The notes beneath the pieces were generated by a model. The model was given only the letters and a program-made list of their open reading frames with translations. It was not told the origin of the DNA and did no database searches. Source: Clostridiales bacterium (GTDB taxonomy: Bacteria > Bacillota > Clostridia > Peptostreptococcales > Acidaminobacteraceae). Taken from it: DNA of 64,000 nt. The stretch is taken from the NCBI GenBank assembly GCA_016342415.1, contig JAEIOD010000024.1, forward strand, positions 24,392 through 88,391, given 5' to 3'. Both the position numbers and the translations under genes were made by a program. Below are positions 54,112 to 63,860 of this stretch, piece after piece (positions within the stretch are counted from its first letter, which is position 1; every line of letters starts with the position of its first letter).

Positions 54112-54423
54112 ATGTACGCAATTATTGAAACAGGTGGAAAGCAATACAGAGTTCAAGAGGGAGACGTTTTATTCATTGAGAAGTTAAACGTTGAAGCTGG
54201 AGATACTGTAGATTTTGATAAAGTGTTAGCTGTATCTAATGGAGAAGAGTTAACAGTAGGTTCTCCAATTGTTGAAGGTGCGAAAGTTTCTGCTACAGTT
54301 GAAAAGAATGGTAAAGGTAAAAAGATTATCGTTTTCAAGTACAAAGCTAAGAAAGACTATAGAAAGAAGCAAGGTCACCGTCAACCATACACTAAAGTTG
54401 TTATCAACAAGATCAACGCTTAG
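54112..54423 (+). CDS. rplU: Ribosomal protein bL21
   Basis: This is a 103-residue 50S subunit protein that binds 23S rRNA. It starts with the conserved [18 protein letters not shown] and ends with the basic [16 protein letters not shown] segment. It is first in rplU-prp-rpmA and probably autoregulates through the leader. Confidence 0.98.
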   Translation: MYAIIETGGKQYRVQEGDVLFIEKLNVEAGDTVDFDKVLAVSNGEELTVGSPIVEGAKVSATVEKNGKGKKIIVFKYKAKKDYRKKQGHRQPYTKVVINKINA

Positions 54424-54431
54424 GTGTTAGG

Positions 54432-54782
54432 ATGACCAATGTTACAGTTAGCTATAAACATAATAGACTTGTATCAATCGAAGCAAGCGGTCATGCTGAT
54501 TTTGCCGATCACGGTGAAGATATAGTATGTGCAGCAATCTCGGTTTTGATGCAAACTGCTGTAAACAGTCTAGAGACTGTTGCTGGATTACAATTCGTTA
54601 TCGTAGAATCCGATGAAACAAGCGGTTATATGTATATTGAATTACCGGCAGATCTAGAAGAAGCAAAATCTGTGAAAGCAGATATTGTTTTAAATACTGT
54701 GTTAACAGGATTACAAGGGATTGCTAAGGCATACCCAAAATATATGAGACTCTTAAAAAAGGGAGGTGCAAACATACAATGA
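54432..54782 (+). CDS. prp: Ribosomal-processing cysteine protease Prp
   Basis: Prp removes the N-terminal extension of L27 in Firmicutes and related phyla. The 116-residue protein has the catalytic His and Cys in [18 protein letters not shown] (about His21 and Cys33). It lies between rplU and rpmA as usual, and overlaps rpmA by 4 nt. The L27 here carries the matching cleavable extension. Confidence 0.95.
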   Translation: MTNVTVSYKHNRLVSIEASGHADFADHGEDIVCAAISVLMQTAVNSLETVAGLQFVIVESDETSGYMYIELPADLEEAKSVKADIVLNTVLTGLQGIAKAYPKYMRLLKKGGANIQ

Positions 54783-55060
54783 TGAATTTTAATTTACAAT
54801 TTTTCGCGAGTAAAAAGGGAGTAGGTTCTTCTAAGAACGGTAGAGATTCTGCTGCTAAGAGACTTGGCGTAAAGAGAGCTGATGGACAATTCGTTACAGG
54901 TGGAAGTATTTTAATGAGACAAAGAGGTACAAAACTTCACCCAGGTAATAATGTTGGGATTGGTGGAGATGATACGTTGTTTGCTTTAATTGACGGTGTT
55001 GTTAAATTCGAAAGAAAAGACAAGAAAAGAAAGCAAGTAAGCGTATACGCTGCTGAATAA
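54779..55060 (+). CDS. rpmA: Ribosomal protein bL27, with cleavable N-terminus
   Basis: This is a 93-residue 50S protein whose N-terminal tail reaches the peptidyl-transferase centre. The start [16 protein letters not shown] contains the Prp site (NLQFFA before SKKG), so the mature protein should begin after FFA. Two adjacent ATG codons (54779 and 54782) can serve as start, and GGGAGG lies upstream inside prp. A strong terminator follows. Confidence 0.98.
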   Translation: MMNFNLQFFASKKGVGSSKNGRDSAAKRLGVKRADGQFVTGGSILMRQRGTKLHPGNNVGIGGDDTLFALIDGVVKFERKDKKRKQVSVYAAE

Positions 55061-55089
55061 TCTTACCATTTAAGTACGAGTTTAAGTTT

Positions 55090-55118
55090 AAGCCCATCTT
55101 TTAGATGGGCTTTATTAT
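55090..55118 (+). terminator. Terminator after rpmA
   Basis: A 10-bp stem (55090-55099 with 55103-55112) with a TTT loop is followed by TATTATT. Confidence 0.88.
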
Positions 55119-55173
55119 TGCAATAATCGGTATCTTGTATCATATTCGGGTATAAGATCAAAGAGGTGGTATT

Positions 55174-56454
55174 ATGTTTGTTGATAAAGCCGAGATTTTT
55201 ATTAAATCTGGTAAGGGTGGAGACGGTCGTGTTTCCTTTAGACGTGAAAAATATGTTCCTGATGGTGGACCTGATGGTGGAGACGGTGGAAAAGGTGGAA
55301 GCATCTATGCAGTAGTCGACTCAAGTATGAGAACACTGATGGACTTCAGGTACAAAAGAAAGTATTGTGCAGAACCTGGTGAAAACGGCGGTAAGAAAAA
55401 CCGTTTTGGTAAAGATGCAGAAGACTGGATTATTAAAGTTCCTGCTGGAACAATTATTAGAGATAAGGAAACAGGAAGAGTATTAGCTGACTTAACTGAA
55501 ATTGGTCAAAAGCAATTGCTTGCTGCTGGCGGTAAAGGTGGTAAAGGTAATACACACTTTAAAAATTCTATAAGACAAGCACCGACATTTGCTCAACAAG
55601 GTAGAATGGGTCAGGAATTTACTATAATACTTGAACTTAAGATGCTAGCAGATGTAGGCTTAGTTGGTTATCCTAATGTAGGTAAATCTACACTTTTATC
55701 AGTTTTAACAAAAGCTAGTCCAAAAATCGCAAACTATCATTTTACAACTTTAAAACCAAATTTAGGTGTTGTTGAAGTAGTAAGAGGGAAAAGTTTTGTT
55801 TTAGCTGACATCCCTGGATTGATTGAAGGTGCCAGCGAAGGTGTTGGTTTAGGGCATGACTTCTTACGTCATGTTGAAAGAACAAAAATGCTAGTGCATG
55901 TAGTGGATGTATCAGGTGTAGAAGGTAGAAATCCTATAGAAGACTTTGATAACATCAACAAGGAATTACATCAGTATGATGAGAGATTGTCTAATAAGGT
56001 GCAAGTGATTGCAGCAAACAAGACAGATATTATTTATGATGAAGAAGTTTTTAGTGATTTCGTAAAAGAAATGGAATCAAGAGGTTATAAAGTATTCCCA
56101 ATCTCAGCAGCAACACAACAAGGTGTGACTGAGATGATGCAATACGTAACACATGCGCTTGATGATATTGAAGAAGTAGTATTGGTTGATATTGATGATA
56201 TTCATATGAACTATGAAGTAGAAGTGGATAAGAATCAAGAAATAAAATACCATGTGAAGGGTGATGTTTATACTGTAAGCGGTACCCCGATTGAACGTTT
56301 GGTTTACTCAACTGACTTTACAGATGTTGAATCTTTAAGAAGATTCCAAGGTGTGTTAACGAAGATGGGTGTATTTGAAGAATTAAGAGAAATGGGCATT
56401 GAAGACGGAGATACAGTTAAGATCTTCGATTTTGAATTTGACTATTATGAATAG
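55174..56454 (+). CDS. obgE: GTPase Obg (ribosome assembly)
   Basis: Obg is an essential GTPase in 50S maturation and stress control. The 426-residue protein has the Gly-rich Obg fold (GGDGRVSFRREKYVP onward, about 1-158), the G domain with G1 GYPNVGKST and DIPG, and the C-terminal OCT domain (about 345-426) found in Firmicutes. AGAGGTGG precedes the ATG. It starts the run obgE-yhbY-nadD-yqeK. Confidence 0.97.
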   Translation: MFVDKAEIFIKSGKGGDGRVSFRREKYVPDGGPDGGDGGKGGSIYAVVDSSMRTLMDFRYKRKYCAEPGENGGKKNRFGKDAEDWIIKVPAGTIIRDKETGRVLADLTEIGQKQLLAAGGKGGKGNTHFKNSIRQAPTFAQQGRMGQEFTIILELKMLADVGLVGYPNVGKSTLLSVLTKASPKIANYHFTTLKPNLGVVEVVRGKSFVLADIPGLIEGASEGVGLGHDFLRHVERTKMLVHVVDVSGVEGRNPIEDFDNINKELHQYDERLSNKVQVIAANKTDIIYDEEVFSDFVKEMESRGYKVFPISAATQQGVTEMMQYVTHALDDIEEVVLVDIDDIHMNYEVEVDKNQEIKYHVKGDVYTVSGTPIERLVYSTDFTDVESLRRFQGVLTKMGVFEELREMGIEDGDTVKIFDFEFDYYE

Positions 56455-56462
56455 GAGATAAC

Positions 56463-56756
56463 ATGTTATCTAACAAACAAAGAAAATATTTAAGAGCTTT
56501 AGCCAATGGTATCAAACCAATGATACAAATGGGTAAAGACGGTAATAAAGAAGCCTTTATTAGACAATTAGACATGATGTTAGACTCACACGAACTTGTA
56601 AAGGTGAATGTGTTAGAAACATCACCAATGTCGGCTCATGAAGCTGCTAATTACTTTGTAGAAAGATTAGAAGCAAATTATGTTCAAGATATCGGTAGAA
56701 AATTTGTACTATATAGAGAAGCAAAAGAAGATCCGCAAATAGTATTACCAAAATAA
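56463..56756 (+). CDS. yhbY: YhbY-type CRM-domain RNA-binding protein
   Basis: This 97-residue protein is a single CRM domain, associated with pre-50S particles. It contains the conserved MIQMGKDGN (GxxG loop region) and the terminal REAKEDPQIVLP. It lies 8 nt after obgE, and a small hairpin follows it. Confidence 0.93.
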   Translation: MLSNKQRKYLRALANGIKPMIQMGKDGNKEAFIRQLDMMLDSHELVKVNVLETSPMSAHEAANYFVERLEANYVQDIGRKFVLYREAKEDPQIVLPK

Positions 56757-56762
56757 ATAATT

Positions 56763-56780
56763 TCATCACTTCGGTGATGA
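56763..56780 (+). terminator. Hairpin after yhbY
   Basis: A 7-bp stem (56763-56769 with 56774-56780) with a TTCG loop is followed, after a short gap, by TTTTT. Termination is probably partial. Confidence 0.5.
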
Positions 56781-56850
56781 GATTATTAGTTTTTGCGATT
56801 CTTTATGTTATAATAAAATAACTAAGTATAAATTTAAATAGGAGGCATAC

Positions 56851-57465
56851 ATGAAAATAGGTTTGATGGGCGGTACTTTTGATCCCATTCATAATGGACA
56901 TCTTGTTTTAGCAGAACAGGTTAGAACACGCTTTCAAATGGATAAAATTATTTTCATTCCAGCGGGTAACCCCCCACATAAAGATTCTATGGCTTCAAAA
57001 GAGCATCGTTACAAGATGACTCAATTGGCTATTGAAGACAATGAGTTCTTTGAACTATCTCGTATTGAATTGGATCAGGATAATAAAACATACACAATAG
57101 ATACGGTTTTAAAACTTCGAGAAATGTATGGTGATGAAACTGAAGTCTATTTCATTACTGGTGCGGATATGATACTTGATTTACCAACATGGAAAAAATT
57201 CGATGAATTAGTCCATTTGTGTAAATTCATAGGTTCAACTAGACCGGGTGTTGAAGACAAGGAACTTTCTGATCAAATCAATGCACTGGTAAAAGACTAT
57301 AAAGCTGATATTACAATTACACAAGTACCAGCACTTGCAATATCATCTACAGATATTCGAAGGAGAGTTAAGTACAACTTAAGCATCAGATATTTGTTGC
57401 CCAAAAGTGCTGAAGACTATATTTATGAACATAAATTATATATAGATGAGCGTAAGGTTCTTTAA
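56851..57465 (+). CDS. nadD: Nicotinate-nucleotide adenylyltransferase
   Basis: NadD makes deamido-NAD from nicotinate mononucleotide and ATP. The 204-residue protein has the nucleotidyltransferase motif GGTFDPIHNGHL and the second motif SSTDIRRRV. AGGAGG precedes the ATG by 6 nt. The downstream yqeK starts directly after its stop. Confidence 0.97.
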   Translation: MKIGLMGGTFDPIHNGHLVLAEQVRTRFQMDKIIFIPAGNPPHKDSMASKEHRYKMTQLAIEDNEFFELSRIELDQDNKTYTIDTVLKLREMYGDETEVYFITGADMILDLPTWKKFDELVHLCKFIGSTRPGVEDKELSDQINALVKDYKADITITQVPALAISSTDIRRRVKYNLSIRYLLPKSAEDYIYEHKLYIDERKVL

Positions 57466-58020
57466 ATGAATGATTTGAAAACATTAGTGAGAAATCATCT
57501 GAAACCATCGAGATACAAACATACTTTAGGCGTTTGTAAACTTGCAGTTCATTTAGCGAAACTATATGATGTTGATGAGAAAGATGCTGAAATAGCATCT
57601 TTACTTCATGATTACTGTAAATATGAGAGCGATGAAGCAATCCTAGAAACATTTAGACGCACGAATAAACCTATTGATGATGTCATCATGAATCATCCGA
57701 ATCTAGGTCATGGTTACATGTCTGCTGTTATAGCAAAAGAACAATTTGGTGTAAGTGATGATATTTTTCATGCGATTATGAATCATACATTTGGAAGACC
57801 ACATATGTCAATGTTGGAAAAAATAATTTATTTATCTGATGCTCTTGAAGAGGAACGCTCGTACGAAGGTATTGAAATGTTACGTGAATTGGCCCTAAAA
57901 GATATTAATAAAGCTTTACTTATGGCTTGTCAAAATACCTTGATATTTGAACTTAAAAGAGGTAATATGATACACGTACAGACAATTTTAATGCACAACG
58001 CACTAGTGGAGGAAAGATAA
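57466..58020 (+). CDS. yqeK: YqeK-type HD-domain hydrolase (diadenosine tetraphosphatase)
   Basis: YqeK cleaves Ap4A symmetrically in characterised Firmicutes. The 184-residue protein has the metal-binding His of KHTLGVCKLAVHLAK and the HD pair in ASLLHDYCK near residue 50. It begins on the base after the nadD stop and ends on the base before the antiporter gene. Confidence 0.94.
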   Translation: MNDLKTLVRNHLKPSRYKHTLGVCKLAVHLAKLYDVDEKDAEIASLLHDYCKYESDEAILETFRRTNKPIDDVIMNHPNLGHGYMSAVIAKEQFGVSDDIFHAIMNHTFGRPHMSMLEKIIYLSDALEEERSYEGIEMLRELALKDINKALLMACQNTLIFELKRGNMIHVQTILMHNALVEER

Positions 58021-59019
58021 ATGGACATATTAGTATATATACTTTTTGCATTAGGTTTGGTTCTGATTATAAAAGGTGGCGATTGGTTTGTTGATTCAGC
58101 AGTTTGGATTGCTGAAGTAACAGGTATCCCATCAATTATCATTGGCGCAACCATTGTAAGTATTGCAACAACTTTACCGGAATTGATTGTTTCCGTTACT
58201 GCTAACTTGCAAGGCTCATCCGAGATGGCAATCGGTAATGCGGTTGGATCGATCATCTGCAATATTGGTTTGATTTCATCACTTGGATTTATTGCACTTA
58301 GAACTCCAGTTAAAAAGAAATTATTTGCTAAAAAAAGTTCGATTATGGTTGCATCATTGCTTACCTTTACAGCATTTGCCTGGGATCTTACTTTTACACA
58401 TATGGAAGCGTTAATTGTACTTTTATTCATAATATTGTTTTTATACTACAATATTCAGGGTAGTAAGGAATCGAAAGATGAATTTGTCTTCGATAAAAGT
58501 ACGTTAACAAAGAAAATTATTACCAAAAACATTGTTTTATTTGTAGCAGGTGCTGCAGGTATTGTACTCGGTGCATCTCTATTAGTAGACAATGGTCAGG
58601 TTATTGCAAAGCAATTAGGTGTACCGGAAGCAATTATCTCCTTGACATTGATAGCACTAGGCACATCGTTACCGGAGTTGACAACAATGTTGTCTTCTAT
58701 CAAAAAGAAAAATCATGATATTGGTCTTGGAAATATAATTGGTGCCAACATTTTAAATGTAGCACTTATATTAACATCATCTTCTTTGATATCTAAAGAA
58801 GGATTACCGATTCAACTGTACGATTTTAATTTTTTAGGGAAAGCATTTACTAATTATCCTAATACACTTAAAATCGATGTGCCGTTTGCGCTACTATTGA
58901 TGTTAATATTCGCAGTACCAACTTTTATCAAAGGTAAAACAAAAAAATGGCAAGGATTTGCCATGTTGGCAGTATACGTCATATACTTAATAGTACGTGT
59001 TGGTACAGGTATATCATAA
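58021..59019 (+). CDS. CaCA-family calcium/sodium (cation) antiporter
   Basis: This 332-residue membrane protein has about ten or eleven helices. Its two alpha repeats carry the ion-binding motifs ATTLPELIVSVTA with AIGNAVGS, and GTSLPELTTMLSS with GLGNIIGANI, as in YrbG-like proteins. It starts on the base after the yqeK stop. In many Firmicutes the place between yqeK and rsfS is empty or holds a LytR-CpsA-Psr gene, so the insertion of an antiporter is unusual. The ion is inferred to be Ca2+ or another divalent cation against Na+. Confidence 0.93.
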   Translation: MDILVYILFALGLVLIIKGGDWFVDSAVWIAEVTGIPSIIIGATIVSIATTLPELIVSVTANLQGSSEMAIGNAVGSIICNIGLISSLGFIALRTPVKKKLFAKKSSIMVASLLTFTAFAWDLTFTHMEALIVLLFIILFLYYNIQGSKESKDEFVFDKSTLTKKIITKNIVLFVAGAAGIVLGASLLVDNGQVIAKQLGVPEAIISLTLIALGTSLPELTTMLSSIKKKNHDIGLGNIIGANILNVALILTSSSLISKEGLPIQLYDFNFLGKAFTNYPNTLKIDVPFALLLMLIFAVPTFIKGKTKKWQGFAMLAVYVIYLIVRVGTGIS

Positions 59020-59028
59020 GGAGGAAAC

Positions 59029-59382
59029 ATGGATAACAAAGCATTAAGTTTAGAGGTCTTTAAAACTCTAGATGATAATAAGGGACATAATATTAAAGTA
59101 TTAGATGTAAAAGAATTAACATCTATTGCAGATTATTTTATAATTGCAACAGGTACATCGACTAGACATGCAACATCTTTGGCTGAGTCAGTTGAAGAGG
59201 AATTAAGTAAGATTGGCTTTGATACTGCTCATAAAGAGGGTTACAGAACTGGTGAATGGATTTTATTAGATTACATAGATGTAATCGTGCATGTATTTAC
59301 AGAAGAGACTAGAGACTTCTATAAGCTAGAAAAAATGTGGAAAGATGCTGAAATACTTGATATTAGTGTTGACACTTTCTAA
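59029..59382 (+). CDS. rsfS: Ribosomal silencing factor RsfS
   Basis: RsfS binds uL14 and blocks joining of the ribosomal subunits when nutrients are short. The 117-residue protein has the family segments IADYFIIATGTSTRHA and EGYRTGEWILLDY. AGGAGG lies 6 nt before the ATG. The leuS T-box follows directly. Confidence 0.96.
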   Translation: MDNKALSLEVFKTLDDNKGHNIKVLDVKELTSIADYFIIATGTSTRHATSLAESVEEELSKIGFDTAHKEGYRTGEWILLDYIDVIVHVFTEETRDFYKLEKMWKDAEILDISVDTF

Positions 59383-59404
59383 TTAACAGTTTACACTAGT
59401 TAAA

Positions 59405-59610
59405 AATAATATAATTCCTTAAGGAGTAGTAAAAATCATTTTTTCAGAGAATTGGTGGCTGGTGTGAACCAATACAGATTTTGAACTTGCCTTAATTAAT
59501 AGGAAATGGTTAGTTACCGTTATAGAACTTAGAGAGGACATTTGTCAAATAGGGTGGTACCGCGGAGTTATTCGTCCCTAATGATTAAATGTCCGTTTTT
59601 GTTTTTGTAA
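59405..59610 (+). ncRNA. T-box leader of leuS, predicted to sense tRNA-Leu
   Basis: The T-box sequence AATAGGGTGGTACCGCGG lies at 59548-59565. In stem I, AAGG and AAAATC flank an AGTAGT loop on the 5' side. The 3' side reads GAA then CTT (59486-59488), G, and the CCTT stem base; CTT is a leucine codon. The alternative register TTG is also leucine. GGACATTT (59536-59543) pairs with AAATGTCC (59587-59594), followed by GTTTTTGTTTTTG as terminator. Confidence 0.93.
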
Positions 59611-59658
59611 GTTATTCAAAACACTTGTGTGTATTGAAAGAATAAATAGGAGGTTTAA

Positions 59659-62067
59659 ATGGATTACAATCATTCTAAAGTAGAAAAGAAATGGCAAGAT
59701 ATATGGGATGAGAAAGGTAGCTTTTACGCAACAGAAACTACTGAAAAAAAGAAGTTTTATGCATTAGTGGAGTTTCCGTACCCATCTGGGCAAGGTCTTC
59801 ATGTAGGGCATCCTAGACCGTATACAGCACTTGACATTGTTGCAAGAAAAAGAAGGTTGGATGGTTACAATGTATTATATCCAATGGGATGGGATGCATT
59901 TGGTTTGCCAACTGAAAACTATGCGATTAAAAATAAAATTCATCCAGCAGTAGTCACTAAAAATAATATTGCCAGATTTAAAGAACAATTAAAATCACTT
60001 GGTATGTCATTTGACTGGTCAAGAGAAATAAATACAACTGATCCAGAGTATTATAAATGGACTCAATGGATTTTCATTCAGTTGTTTAATAAAGGATTAG
60101 CTTATAAAAAAGAGTTCCCGATCAACTGGTGTCCAAGTTGTAAAGTTGGTCTTGCAAATGAAGAAGTCGTTGGTGGTGGTTGTGAACGTTGTGGTTCTGG
60201 GGTAGAACAAAAGGTTAAAAACCAATGGATGCTTAAAATCACGGAGTATGCTGAGAGACTGATCAATGATTTGGATTTAGTTGACTACATCGAGCGTGTA
60301 AAAATTCAACAAAAGAACTGGATTGGTCGTTCTGAAGGAGCTGAAGTTGATTTTAAGATCAAGGGTACTGAAGATGTATTTAGAGTATTCACAACAAGAC
60401 CGGATACACTTTATGGTGCTACATACATGGTTATGTCACCAGAACATCCTTATATCGAGAAATATGCCGATCAAATTGAAAACATGGATGCATTATTAGA
60501 ATATAGAGCTGATTCAAGTAAAAAATCTGAGTTTGAAAGAACTGAGTTGGTAAAAAACAAAACAGGTGTTGAAGTTAAAGGTATCATGGCTGTCAACCCT
60601 GTGACAAACAAAGAGATTCCTGTATGGATTTCTGATTACGTTATGATGAGTTATGGTACAGGTGCTATTATGGCAGTGCCGGGACATGATTCAAGAGACT
60701 GGGAATTTGCAAAGAAATTTGATTTGCCTATTATCGAAGTTGTATCAGGTGGCAATGTAGAGGTAGAAGCTTTTACGGATAATGCAGATGGTGTTTTAGT
60801 TAACTCAGAAATGATAAATGGCTTAAAAGTGCCTGAGGCAAAAGCAAAGATTACTGATTTCTTAATAGCCAACAAGATTGGTGAAAAGAAAGTTAATTAT
60901 AAACTACGTGACTGGGTATTCTCAAGACAGAGATACTGGGGTGAACCAATTCCGCTGGTACACTGTGACTGTTGTGGTTGGGTACCTGTTGAAGATAAAG
61001 ATTTACCTTTAGAATTACCTGAAGTAAATAACTATGAACCTACAGACAATGGTGAATCACCACTTGCACACATCGATGATTGGGTTAAAACAGAATGTCC
61101 TAAGTGTGGTAAAGAGGCTAGACGTGAAACAGATACTATGCCACAATGGGCTGGATCGTCTTGGTACTTCTTAAGATATTGTGATCCGCATAATGATAAT
61201 GAACTGGCTTCTAAGGAAATGTTGGAATATTGGGGTCCGGTAGATTGGTACAATGGTGGTATGGAACATACGACACTTCATTTACTTTATTCTAGATTCT
61301 GGCATAAATTCTTATTTGATTGTGGTGTTGTTCCAACTGCTGAACCTTATCAAAAAAGAACATCTCACGGTATGATATTAGGTGAAAACATGGAGAAGAT
61401 GTCTAAGTCTCGTGGTAATGTTATTAACCCGGATGAAATCATAGTTGAATTTGGCGCGGATACACTTAGAACTTATGAGATGTTTATTGGTGACTTTGAG
61501 AAATCAGCACCTTGGTCGATGTTAAGCTTAAAAGGTTGTAAGAGATTCTTGGATAGAGTGTGGCGTTTAACGGATGTGGTGGAAGAAGGAACTGAGTATT
61601 CTGAAGCACTATTAAAACCAATTCATAAGGCCATTAAAAAAGTAACTAACGATTATGAAAATATGAAGTTTAATACTGCAATTGCTGCAATGATGACACT
61701 TCAAAATGAAATAACCAAGGTTGGCAAATTGAATAAAGCTGACTTTAAAGCGTTGATTACACTACTGAATCCAGTGGCACCTCATATGACAGAAGAATTA
61801 TGGGAAATGCTTGGATTTGAAGGTATGCTAAATGAAACTTCATGGCCGACGTATGACGAAAAGTACCTTGTTGATGATGAAGTAGAAATTGTACTTCAAA
61901 TCAATGGTAAAGTAAGAGATAAGTTAATTGTTAATGCGACAAGTACAAAAGAAGATATGGAAGCTATTGCAATGGCAAGTGAAAGAGTGCAGACATTAAT
62001 CGATGGCAAGCAAATTGTTAAAGTAATCTGTGTACCTAAACGTCTTGTAAATATTGTTGTAAAATAG
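59659..62067 (+). CDS. leuS: Leucine-tRNA ligase
   Basis: LeuS charges tRNA-Leu. The 802-residue class I synthetase has the HVGH form of the HIGH motif ([15 protein letters not shown]), the editing domain (about 220-410) and KMSKS in [19 protein letters not shown] lies 6 nt before the ATG. It is controlled by the leucine T-box upstream. Confidence 0.98.
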   Translation: MDYNHSKVEKKWQDIWDEKGSFYATETTEKKKFYALVEFPYPSGQGLHVGHPRPYTALDIVARKRRLDGYNVLYPMGWDAFGLPTENYAIKNKIHPAVVTKNNIARFKEQLKSLGMSFDWSREINTTDPEYYKWTQWIFIQLFNKGLAYKKEFPINWCPSCKVGLANEEVVGGGCERCGSGVEQKVKNQWMLKITEYAERLINDLDLVDYIERVKIQQKNWIGRSEGAEVDFKIKGTEDVFRVFTTRPDTLYGATYMVMSPEHPYIEKYADQIENMDALLEYRADSSKKSEFERTELVKNKTGVEVKGIMAVNPVTNKEIPVWISDYVMMSYGTGAIMAVPGHDSRDWEFAKKFDLPIIEVVSGGNVEVEAFTDNADGVLVNSEMINGLKVPEAKAKITDFLIANKIGEKKVNYKLRDWVFSRQRYWGEPIPLVHCDCCGWVPVEDKDLPLELPEVNNYEPTDNGESPLAHIDDWVKTECPKCGKEARRETDTMPQWAGSSWYFLRYCDPHNDNELASKEMLEYWGPVDWYNGGMEHTTLHLLYSRFWHKFLFDCGVVPTAEPYQKRTSHGMILGENMEKMSKSRGNVINPDEIIVEFGADTLRTYEMFIGDFEKSAPWSMLSLKGCKRFLDRVWRLTDVVEEGTEYSEALLKPIHKAIKKVTNDYENMKFNTAIAAMMTLQNEITKVGKLNKADFKALITLLNPVAPHMTEELWEMLGFEGMLNETSWPTYDEKYLVDDEVEIVLQINGKVRDKLIVNATSTKEDMEAIAMASERVQTLIDGKQIVKVICVPKRLVNIVVK

Positions 62068-62076
62068 GAGGTCAGT

Positions 62077-62718
62077 ATGGCAAAACCTGTACATCCGATA
62101 ATGAAACGTTATATTCCGATTGTAAAAGGTATTTCAGGTACATTCGGGAGTAACTGTGAAGTCGTATTACATGACTTTTCTGATTTAAATCATTCTATAG
62201 TAACAATAGAAAATGGTGAAGTCACTGGAAGAGATTCTAATAGTTCTATGACAGATCATTCACTTCAGCAAGTTAAGGCAGGTAATACTCAGAAAGATAC
62301 CATTAATTATTCTGGTAAAGGATCTGATGGTAGAACCATTAAATCTACTACAATGTTTATACGTGATGATGAAGACAAAGTTATAGGGTGTTTATGTATC
62401 AACTTTGATGTCACAGAATTTGCAATTGCCAAAAGAGCATTAAGCGAATTGCTTGATTTTGGTGGTGAGCCAGTTAAAGCAGATAAATCTAGCAAAAAAA
62501 TTAATGATGTTTTAAGTGAAGTTGTACAAACTAAGATTGACGAAATAGGGAAACCTGTTGCATACTTAAATAAAGATGAAAAAGTAAAGATCGTGAATCA
62601 ATTAGACGGTCAAGGCGTATTCTTAATTAAGGGTGCCATTGATTATGTAGCTGATATCCTATGTGTATCACGCTATACAATTTATAACTATTTAGATGAA
62701 ACAAGAGAAGACAAATAG
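62077..62718 (+). CDS. YheO-like PAS and helix-turn-helix regulator
   Basis: This 213-residue protein has an N-terminal YheO-type PAS-like domain (about 10-125, with CEVVLHDFSDLNHSIVTIEN) and a C-terminal HTH_22 domain (about 150-210, with FLIKGAIDYVADILCVSRYT). D-arginine-responsive DauR and YheO are relatives. It lies 12 nt before ridA, so the pair may link sensing of a small molecule to removal of reactive enamines. The effector is unknown. Confidence 0.88.
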   Translation: MAKPVHPIMKRYIPIVKGISGTFGSNCEVVLHDFSDLNHSIVTIENGEVTGRDSNSSMTDHSLQQVKAGNTQKDTINYSGKGSDGRTIKSTTMFIRDDEDKVIGCLCINFDVTEFAIAKRALSELLDFGGEPVKADKSSKKINDVLSEVVQTKIDEIGKPVAYLNKDEKVKIVNQLDGQGVFLIKGAIDYVADILCVSRYTIYNYLDETREDK

Positions 62719-62730
62719 GGGGAAGAAATA

Positions 62731-63114
62731 ATGTTGAAGAAAGTTCATACGGATAATGCACCAGCTGCTGTTGGTCCTTACTCACAAGCTATGATTGCAG
62801 GAGATTTTATGTATGTATCTGGTCAGTTGCCAATGGACCCGGCTGCAGGTAAAATTGTTGATGGCGGTATTGAAGATCAAACCAGACAATCACTTACAAA
62901 TGCAATGTCTATCTTAGCTGAAGCGGGTGTTGATTATAAGAATGTTGTAAAGACAACTGTATTCTTAAAAGACATGAATGAATTTGGTGCGATGAATGGT
63001 GTTTATGCTGAATTCTTTACAGATCATAAACCAGCAAGAGCAGCTGTAGAAGTTGCGAGATTACCTTTAGATGTAAAAGTTGAAATACAAATGGTTGTTT
63101 ACTTAGGTAAATAA
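62731..63114 (+). CDS. ridA: RidA-family enamine/imine deaminase
   Basis: RidA hydrolyses reactive 2-aminoacrylate and related enamines made by PLP enzymes. The 127-residue protein has the family signature RAAVEVARLPLDVKVEIQ, including the Arg that binds the substrate carboxylate, and the GPYSQA start region. It follows the YheO-like gene and ends at a strong terminator. Confidence 0.96.
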   Translation: MLKKVHTDNAPAAVGPYSQAMIAGDFMYVSGQLPMDPAAGKIVDGGIEDQTRQSLTNAMSILAEAGVDYKNVVKTTVFLKDMNEFGAMNGVYAEFFTDHKPARAAVEVARLPLDVKVEIQMVVYLGK

Positions 63115-63120
63115 TAATGG

Positions 63121-63150
63121 TAGCCAGTTCATTTGAACTGGCTATTTTTA
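63121..63150 (+). terminator. Terminator after ridA
   Basis: A 10-bp stem (63121-63130 with 63135-63144) with an ATTT loop is followed by TTTTTATATTTTT. Confidence 0.88.
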
Positions 63151-63194
63151 TATTTTTACGTTACCATTATTTGTATAAGCAAATGGAGGGTACT

Positions 63195-63497
63195 ATGAAA
63201 ACGAATAAGGAAAAATTGCAGGAAGAACTTATAAGAAGCAAATTGATAAAGTTTGAGTCCTGTAGTCTTGAAGAAAGTAACTCATATGAAGTAATGTTGC
63301 AAAATAATGAATCTTTACCTGACGGCATTATCAGTTTATATATGGGATATAAAAGAAACTTCTATGAATTACTTGATTTTGAATTGGATTATGAAAATGT
63401 AAATCTCTTAATCAATCTAAGAAAAATGAAATACTTAAAAGCGATGTGCATCTGTGTTGTTATCGTCACGGTGATGCTCGTACTGTCAGCAATGTAA
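63195..63497 (+). CDS. Uncharacterised 100-residue protein with C-terminal membrane segment
   Basis: I do not recognise this protein. The first 75 residues are charged and probably helical (KEKLQEELIRSKLIKFES). The last 18 or so form one hydrophobic helix with no charged residue after it, so it may be tail-anchored. ATG 63195 follows GGAGGG by 6 nt; the open frame further upstream runs through the ridA terminator and is not used. A terminator follows the stop. Confidence 0.6.
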   Translation: MKTNKEKLQEELIRSKLIKFESCSLEESNSYEVMLQNNESLPDGIISLYMGYKRNFYELLDFELDYENVNLLINLRKMKYLKAMCICVVIVTVMLVLSAM

Positions 63498-63499
63498 CA

Positions 63500-63529
63500 A
63501 GTGATTGTAAGTTGAATCACTGTTTTTTT
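63500..63529 (+). terminator. Terminator after the 100-residue protein gene
   Basis: A 7-bp stem (63500-63506 with 63515-63521) with an 8-nt loop is followed by seven T residues. Confidence 0.7.
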
Positions 63530-63627
63530 AACACTAAAATCTGTCGGTTATTGAATAAGTATACCAGTTAGAACAATAGGAGATGTAAGGGTCTTATTAT
63601 CAATAGATATGGTGTCTGATTCCCTGA

Positions 63628-63792
63628 TTTATAACCGTTATATCATTAGATAATAAAGGAATTATTTTTGGTATAAAAATTCCATTAAATTTTTATGAAA
63701 ATAATACAGTTAAAAAGATAAGAAATAGTTTTATTGTTATGATTGTTGTTATAGGAATAATAATAACTCTAGTTTCAGGTTTGTTTTTCTAA
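63628..63792 (+). pseudogene. Remnant of a small membrane protein gene (DUF1648-like C-terminus)
   Basis: A 54-codon open stretch ends in TAA and contains IIFGIKIPLNFYENNTVKKI followed by one hydrophobic helix. The FGxxIP motif before a membrane helix resembles the end of DUF1648/SdpI-type proteins. It is preceded in frame by TGA (63625-63627) and TAG (63604-63606), with no start codon, so it looks like a decayed fragment. The family link is a visual impression. Confidence 0.4.
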
Positions 63793-63860
63793 ATGATGAG
63801 TATGGTCATAATATGTGCTACATTAATTTTGTAATTCATGATTTACTTGTATGCTCATAC

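Noticed and set aside
57930..58430. 166-codon minus-strand open frame over yqeK and the antiporter gene
   Set aside because: It is antisense to two well-supported genes and has no recognisable domain.
63625..63627. A second selenocysteine TGA before the FGIKIP fragment
   Set aside because: The frame upstream has TAG at 63604-63606, with no start codon or ribosome binding site. Decay is the simpler reading.
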